The notes below the pieces were generated by a model. It was not told the DNA's origin and searched no databases. It was given only the letters and a program-made list of their open reading frames with translations. DNA of 8,162 bases. It comes from an uncultured Bacillota bacterium. Its GTDB lineage: Bacteria; Bacillota; Limnochordia; Limnochordales; ZCTH02-B6. The stretch lies in NCBI GenBank assembly GCA_937916565.1, contig CALFSR010000133.1:1-8162 (forward strand). Reading direction: 5' to 3'. Made by a program: the position numbers and the translations under genes. Of this stretch, positions 5,623-8,162 are shown piece after piece (positions within the stretch are counted from its first letter, which is position 1; each line of letters opens with the position of its first letter).

Positions 5623-6807
5623 ATGCGCGAGTGGCTTGACAAGGCCCACGCTATCCGTGAGTGGATTGTGGACGTGCGCCGGGACTTGCACCAGTACCCC
5701 GAGCTCATGTACCAGGAATACCGCACGAGCCAGGTCATCCGGGAACACCTTGACGCTTTGGGTATCCGCTACCGGCACCCGGTCGCGGAAACCGGCGTCA
5801 TCGCCCAGGTCGGCACGGGCCAAGCTCCCTGTGTCGCCTTGCGGGCGGACATGGACGCGCTGCCCATCCACGAAGAGGCGGATGTACCGTTCAGGAGCCG
5901 CCATGACGGCAAGATGCACGCCTGTGGTCACGACGCCCACGTGGCCATGCTGCTCGGGGCCGCCCGGCTGCTTAAGGAGCACGAGCACTTGCTTTCCGGC
6001 ACCGTCCGGCTGCTTTTCCAGCCTGCCGAGGAGGGCGGGGCAGGAGGAGACCGGATGTGCGAGGCGGGCGCCCTCGACGAGGACCCGCCGGGGCAGCGCA
6101 TCTTCGGGCTGCACGTCTGGCCGCTTGCCCAGGCGGGCAGCGTCATAGGCCGTCCCGGGACGTTCCTGGCCGCCGCGTGTCACCTTGATATCACCGTACA
6201 GGGCCATGGCGGCCACGCGGCGTTGCCCCACGCGGCGGTGGACCCCGTGGTCACGGCGGCCAAGATCATCACCGAACTGCAGACCATCGTCGCCCGGGAA
6301 CTCGATCCGCTGTCCGCGGGCGTTGTCAGCATCACCGGCGTTCAGGCCGGCGAGGCCTACAACGTCATCCCGCCCACGGCGCGCCTGTTTGGTACGTTGC
6401 GGGCGTTGACCCAAGAAGGAATGGACTTCCTGCAGGCCCGGGTCGAGACGGTGGCGACCCACGTCGCGGAGGCCAACCGCTGCCGGGTGCGGGTCGAATT
6501 CCCCGGCACGGTGTACCCGCCTACGGTCAATGACCCGAACTGCTGGCGCATGGCCCAGGCCGTGGCGGGCGAGCTGCTCGGCGCCCATCGGGTGAGCGAG
6601 GTCGCGCCGATCATGGGAGCGGAGGACTTCGCCTTCTACACAAGGCGAGTGCCCGGCTGTTTCCTGTTCCTTGGCGTGGGCAACCCGGCCAAAGGCGCGG
6701 TGTACCCGGTGCACCACCCCCGCTTCACGCTGGACGAAGACGCGTTGCCCGTCGGGTCCGCCCTGCACGTCGCCCTGGCTCTGCGGGCGCTGGCGGAACT
6801 GAGCTGA
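5623..6807 (+). CDS. M20D-family metallo-amidohydrolase (HipO/AbgB-like)
   Basis: This is a two-metal hydrolase of 394 residues, the normal size for M20D enzymes that cleave N-acyl amino acids, hippurate-type amides, N-acetyl-diaminopimelate or indole-acetyl conjugates. ATG 5623 has GGGAGG (5609-5614) 8 nt upstream, and the N-terminus RRDLHQYPELMYQEYRT is characteristic. Likely metal ligands are Cys101 and His103 (HACGHDAH), Glu137 with catalytic base Glu136 (LFQPAEEGG), His164 (GLHVWP) and the histidine pair 364-365 (VHHPRF). RADMDALPI (74-82) precedes them. GHGGHAALPH (194-203) lies in the lid/dimerisation domain, and EDFAFY (334-339) is near the end. All catalytic positions are intact. There is no signal peptide, so it acts in the cytoplasm. 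The acyl group and amino acid cannot be told from sequence. The gene is separated from the methionine operon by other transcription units. Confidence 0.92.
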   Translation: MREWLDKAHAIREWIVDVRRDLHQYPELMYQEYRTSQVIREHLDALGIRYRHPVAETGVIAQVGTGQAPCVALRADMDALPIHEEADVPFRSRHDGKMHACGHDAHVAMLLGAARLLKEHEHLLSGTVRLLFQPAEEGGAGGDRMCEAGALDEDPPGQRIFGLHVWPLAQAGSVIGRPGTFLAAACHLDITVQGHGGHAALPHAAVDPVVTAAKIITELQTIVARELDPLSAGVVSITGVQAGEAYNVIPPTARLFGTLRALTQEGMDFLQARVETVATHVAEANRCRVRVEFPGTVYPPTVNDPNCWRMAQAVAGELLGAHRVSEVAPIMGAEDFAFYTRRVPGCFLFLGVGNPAKGAVYPVHHPRFTLDEDALPVGSALHVALALRALAELS

Positions 6808-6817
6808 GGCGAGCGGC

Positions 6818-6836
6818 GGCCCGCCAGACCCGGGCC
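6818..6836. other. Weak hairpin between convergent genes
   Basis: GGCCCG (6818-6823) and CGGGCC (6831-6836) form a 6 bp GC stem with a seven-base loop in the 31 bp gap between the converging amidohydrolase and DUF309 genes. No T-run flanks it on either strand. It might slow transcription from both sides, but as a terminator it is weak. Confidence 0.25.
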
Positions 6837-6838
6837 CT

Positions 6839-7279
6839 CTAGCCGCAAGGGCTTGCTTCGTCGCCTCGCGCCAGCTCCGGTTCATCGCCGCGCATGAGCG
6901 CCGGGTCCGCCGAGAGGGATGGAAACGGAAACCGCCGGCGGAGCGCCTCGCCCGTGGGGCTCGCATGGTCGTCGAGCCACACCAGCAGGCGCTCCGTCGT
7001 GCTCAAGACGCCCGCGACGTCGATGCCGAGGTAATAGGGGAGATAAGGAGGGAGCTTCTGCTGCACCTTGGCCAGCTGCCGGCGGACGCCCGTCGGGTTT
7101 CCCCGCTGGGCGTGGACGAAGGCGCTGGCGTACAGGATTAGGCCCTGGTAGAAGTCGCTGCGCTGCGCCCGCCACGGCTCCTCGAGCACCTCGTGGCTTT
7201 CCCAGTAGGCGCCAGCGTTGAACAGCTCGAGAAACCGCAAAAGCGGCTCCGGCAACACGGCCGGCGCCGGCTGTGCCAT
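6839..7279 (-). CDS. DUF309 domain-containing protein
   Basis: This is a small soluble helical protein of 146 residues. ATG (7277-7279) has AAGGAGAG (complement of 7286-7293) 6 nt upstream. The DUF309 signature is clear: FNAGAYWESHEVLEEPWR (20-37), with its Glu-His-Glu pattern, FYQGLILYASAFVHAQRGN (43-61) and GVRRQLAKVQQKL (64-76). The family is found in Bacillota, cyanobacteria and Deinococcota and has no established function. The conserved glutamates and histidines on its helices suggest a possible metal or ligand site, but that is a guess. The C-terminal 40 or so residues (from about 106) are charged, proline-containing and outside the usual domain. It is the last gene of the - strand cluster, starting 19 bp after the small membrane protein ends, so it is probably co-transcribed with it and with meaB. 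Confidence 0.87.
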   Translation of the reverse strand: MAQPAPAVLPEPLLRFLELFNAGAYWESHEVLEEPWRAQRSDFYQGLILYASAFVHAQRGNPTGVRRQLAKVQQKLPPYLPYYLGIDVAGVLSTTERLLVWLDDHASPTGEALRRRFPFPSLSADPALMRGDEPELARGDEASPCG

Positions 7280-7298
7280 ACCGATCTCTCCTTGGGGT

Positions 7299-7439
7299 TC
7301 ACGCGCCCGGCAGAAGCGGGATCACGTAGCGGGCGAGAAACCATAGGATCGCGAGCACGATGATGACGATGGCACCCCATTTGATGGCTGCCGTACCCGC
7401 GTGCTGGGCCTGATCGCCCCTGCTGTCTTGCGCGCCCAT
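7299..7439 (-). CDS. Small single-helix membrane protein (46 aa), unknown function
   Basis: A short frame from ATG (7437-7439) encodes 46 residues. AGGAGGTG (complement of 7446-7453), 6 nt upstream, is one of the best ribosome binding sites in the window and is the main reason to believe the gene. An upstream in-frame GTG (7485-7487), overlapping the meaB stop, would give 62 residues but has no such site. The product has a polar N-terminus (residues 1-19, MGAQDSRGDQ...) and one strong transmembrane segment at about 20-41 (KWGAIVIIVLAILWFLARYV), then a short PLLPGA tail. It begins 44 bp after meaB ends and stops 19 bp before the DUF309 start, so it sits inside an apparent operon. I recognise no family. 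It could be a small-protein regulator or membrane anchor, but there is no evidence for either. Confidence 0.7.
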   Translation of the reverse strand: MGAQDSRGDQAQHAGTAAIKWGAIVIIVLAILWFLARYVIPLLPGA

Positions 7440-7445
7440 GGGCTC

Positions 7446-7453
7446 CACCTCCT
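7446..7453 (-). promoter_or_regulatory. Ribosome binding site of the 46-residue membrane protein
   Basis: The - strand reads AGGAGGTG, 6 nt before ATG 7439. It supports the short form and argues against the GTG at 7487 as the start. Confidence 0.75.
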
Positions 7454-7483
7454 GCCTGCCAGTGTGCCCACGGGCGCCGGTGT

Positions 7484-8162
7484 TCACGCGCCGTGCCCGC
7501 TTTGGATCCGCTCGAGCAAGGCGTCCGCGGCTTGGAAGGCGTCGGTCTTGCGGCTCGCGATCGCCTCGATGAGGCGCTCCCGCTCGGCGGAAACCGCGGC
7601 GCCTGCCAGCCTTTGCTCAAGGCGCACCAGCAACGCCTCCTGCAGTTCGGCCGCGGACTGGGCCCGCACCAAGGCTTCCCATCGCCCCGACTGGACCAGG
7701 TACGCCCGGTGGGCGTCCAGGGCGTCGGCCAAGGCGTCGATGTGCTGGGCCTTGAGGGCGACGGTGCGTACGACGGGAGGCGTCCAGCCCTCGTCGCCGG
7801 TGTGCCCGGCCGACCGGGCGGACTCACGGCCCATGTCGATCATGGCCAGGAGCTGGGCCGCCGTCCGCTCAGCCCCTTCCCGATCGGCCTTGTTGACCAC
7901 GTAGACGTCCGCAATCTCGAGAATGCCGGCCTTGAGCATTTGGATGTCGTCGCCGAGCCCCGGCACCGAGACGACAACCGTCGTGTGCGCCAAGGTGCGC
8001 ACGGCGACGTCCGACTGGCCGGCTCCGACGGTTTCAATGAGGACGATGTCTTTTCCGGCGGCATCCAAAAGGTGCACGACTCCCCGGACCGAGCTGGAGG
8101 TGCCGCCGAGCTGCCCGCGGGACGCCATGCTGCGGAAGTAGACGCCGGCCGGAGCGTCAGCG
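7484..8162 (-). CDS. meaB: MeaB/ArgK-family GTPase, C-terminal two thirds (5' end off window)
   Basis: This is a G3E-type P-loop GTPase that protects and reactivates adenosylcobalamin-dependent acyl-CoA mutases, classically methylmalonyl-CoA mutase, and gates cofactor loading. The frame stays open to the window edge. The 225 visible residues begin ADAPAGVYFRSMASRGQLGG, matching the family's switch region (FIRSMA-RG-LGG), so the ATG at 8126-8128 is internal and not the start. The G3 motif ETVGAGQSD (visible residues 43-51) and the G4 motif NKAD (90-93) are intact; the Walker A half lies off the window. The C-terminal helical part (from about 155, with EALLVRLEQRL and ending ALLERIQSGHGA) matches the dimerisation arm. 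Family members were once misnamed lysine/arginine/ornithine transport ATPases (ArgK). The mutase genes usually next to meaB are not in view; they may lie beyond 8162 (inference). Confidence 0.92.
   Translation of the reverse strand, partial: ADAPAGVYFRSMASRGQLGGTSSSVRGVVHLLDAAGKDIVLIETVGAGQSDVAVRTLAHTTVVVSVPGLGDDIQMLKAGILEIADVYVVNKADREGAERTAAQLLAMIDMGRESARSAGHTGDEGWTPPVVRTVALKAQHIDALADALDAHRAYLVQSGRWEALVRAQSAAELQEALLVRLEQRLAGAAVSAERERLIEAIASRKTDAFQAADALLERIQSGHGA

Overview
The window is GC-rich, with strong AGGAGG-type ribosome binding sites, intrinsic terminators and a textbook SAM-I (S-box) riboswitch. Together with a MetNIQ methionine importer, a MeaB-type GTPase and a DUF309 protein, this points to a high-GC member of the Bacillota (Symbiobacterium-, Thermaerobacter- or Limnochordia-like). 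The lineage is an inference and the sequence cannot settle it. Both methionine-binding proteins lack a lipobox cysteine, which is unexpected for an ordinary monoderm Gram-positive.

Layout. (1) 1-354: the 3' end of a metallo-beta-lactamase-fold hydrolase, on the + strand. (2) 367-626: a consensus promoter (TTGACA, 17 bp, TATAAT), a short hairpin, then a SAM-I aptamer whose P1 strand takes part in an antiterminator that competes with an intrinsic terminator. (3) 685-3907: metN, metI and two tandem metQ genes on the + strand, closed by a strong terminator at 3962-3995. (4) 4078-4851: an enoyl-CoA hydratase/isomerase (crotonase) gene, converging on and overlapping a TVP38/TMEM64 (VTT-domain) membrane protein gene on the - strand (4832-5530). 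(5) 5623-6807: an M20D amidohydrolase gene on the + strand, divergent from the VTT gene. (6) 6839-8162: a - strand cluster reading meaB (5' end off the window), a 46-residue one-helix membrane protein, and a DUF309 protein.

How the parts work together. The riboswitch should shut off the importer when S-adenosylmethionine is abundant and let RNA polymerase continue into metN-metI-metQ-metQ when it is scarce. MetN is the ATPase, MetI the permease, and the two MetQ paralogues the substrate-binding proteins. The remaining genes look like ordinary metabolic or housekeeping genes: acyl-CoA chemistry, N-acyl amino acid or peptide hydrolysis, and cobalamin-dependent mutase maintenance. They are not obviously part of the methionine unit.

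I found no clearly new multi-gene system. The points most worth following up are the position of the riboswitch terminator inside a reading frame that runs without a stop into metN, a MetN that ends before the usual C-terminal methionine-sensing domain, the pair of divergent MetQ proteins without lipid anchors, and the small membrane protein between meaB and the DUF309 gene. No stretch over 300 bases is unexplained: the only long non-coding region, 355-684, is the promoter and riboswitch leader.
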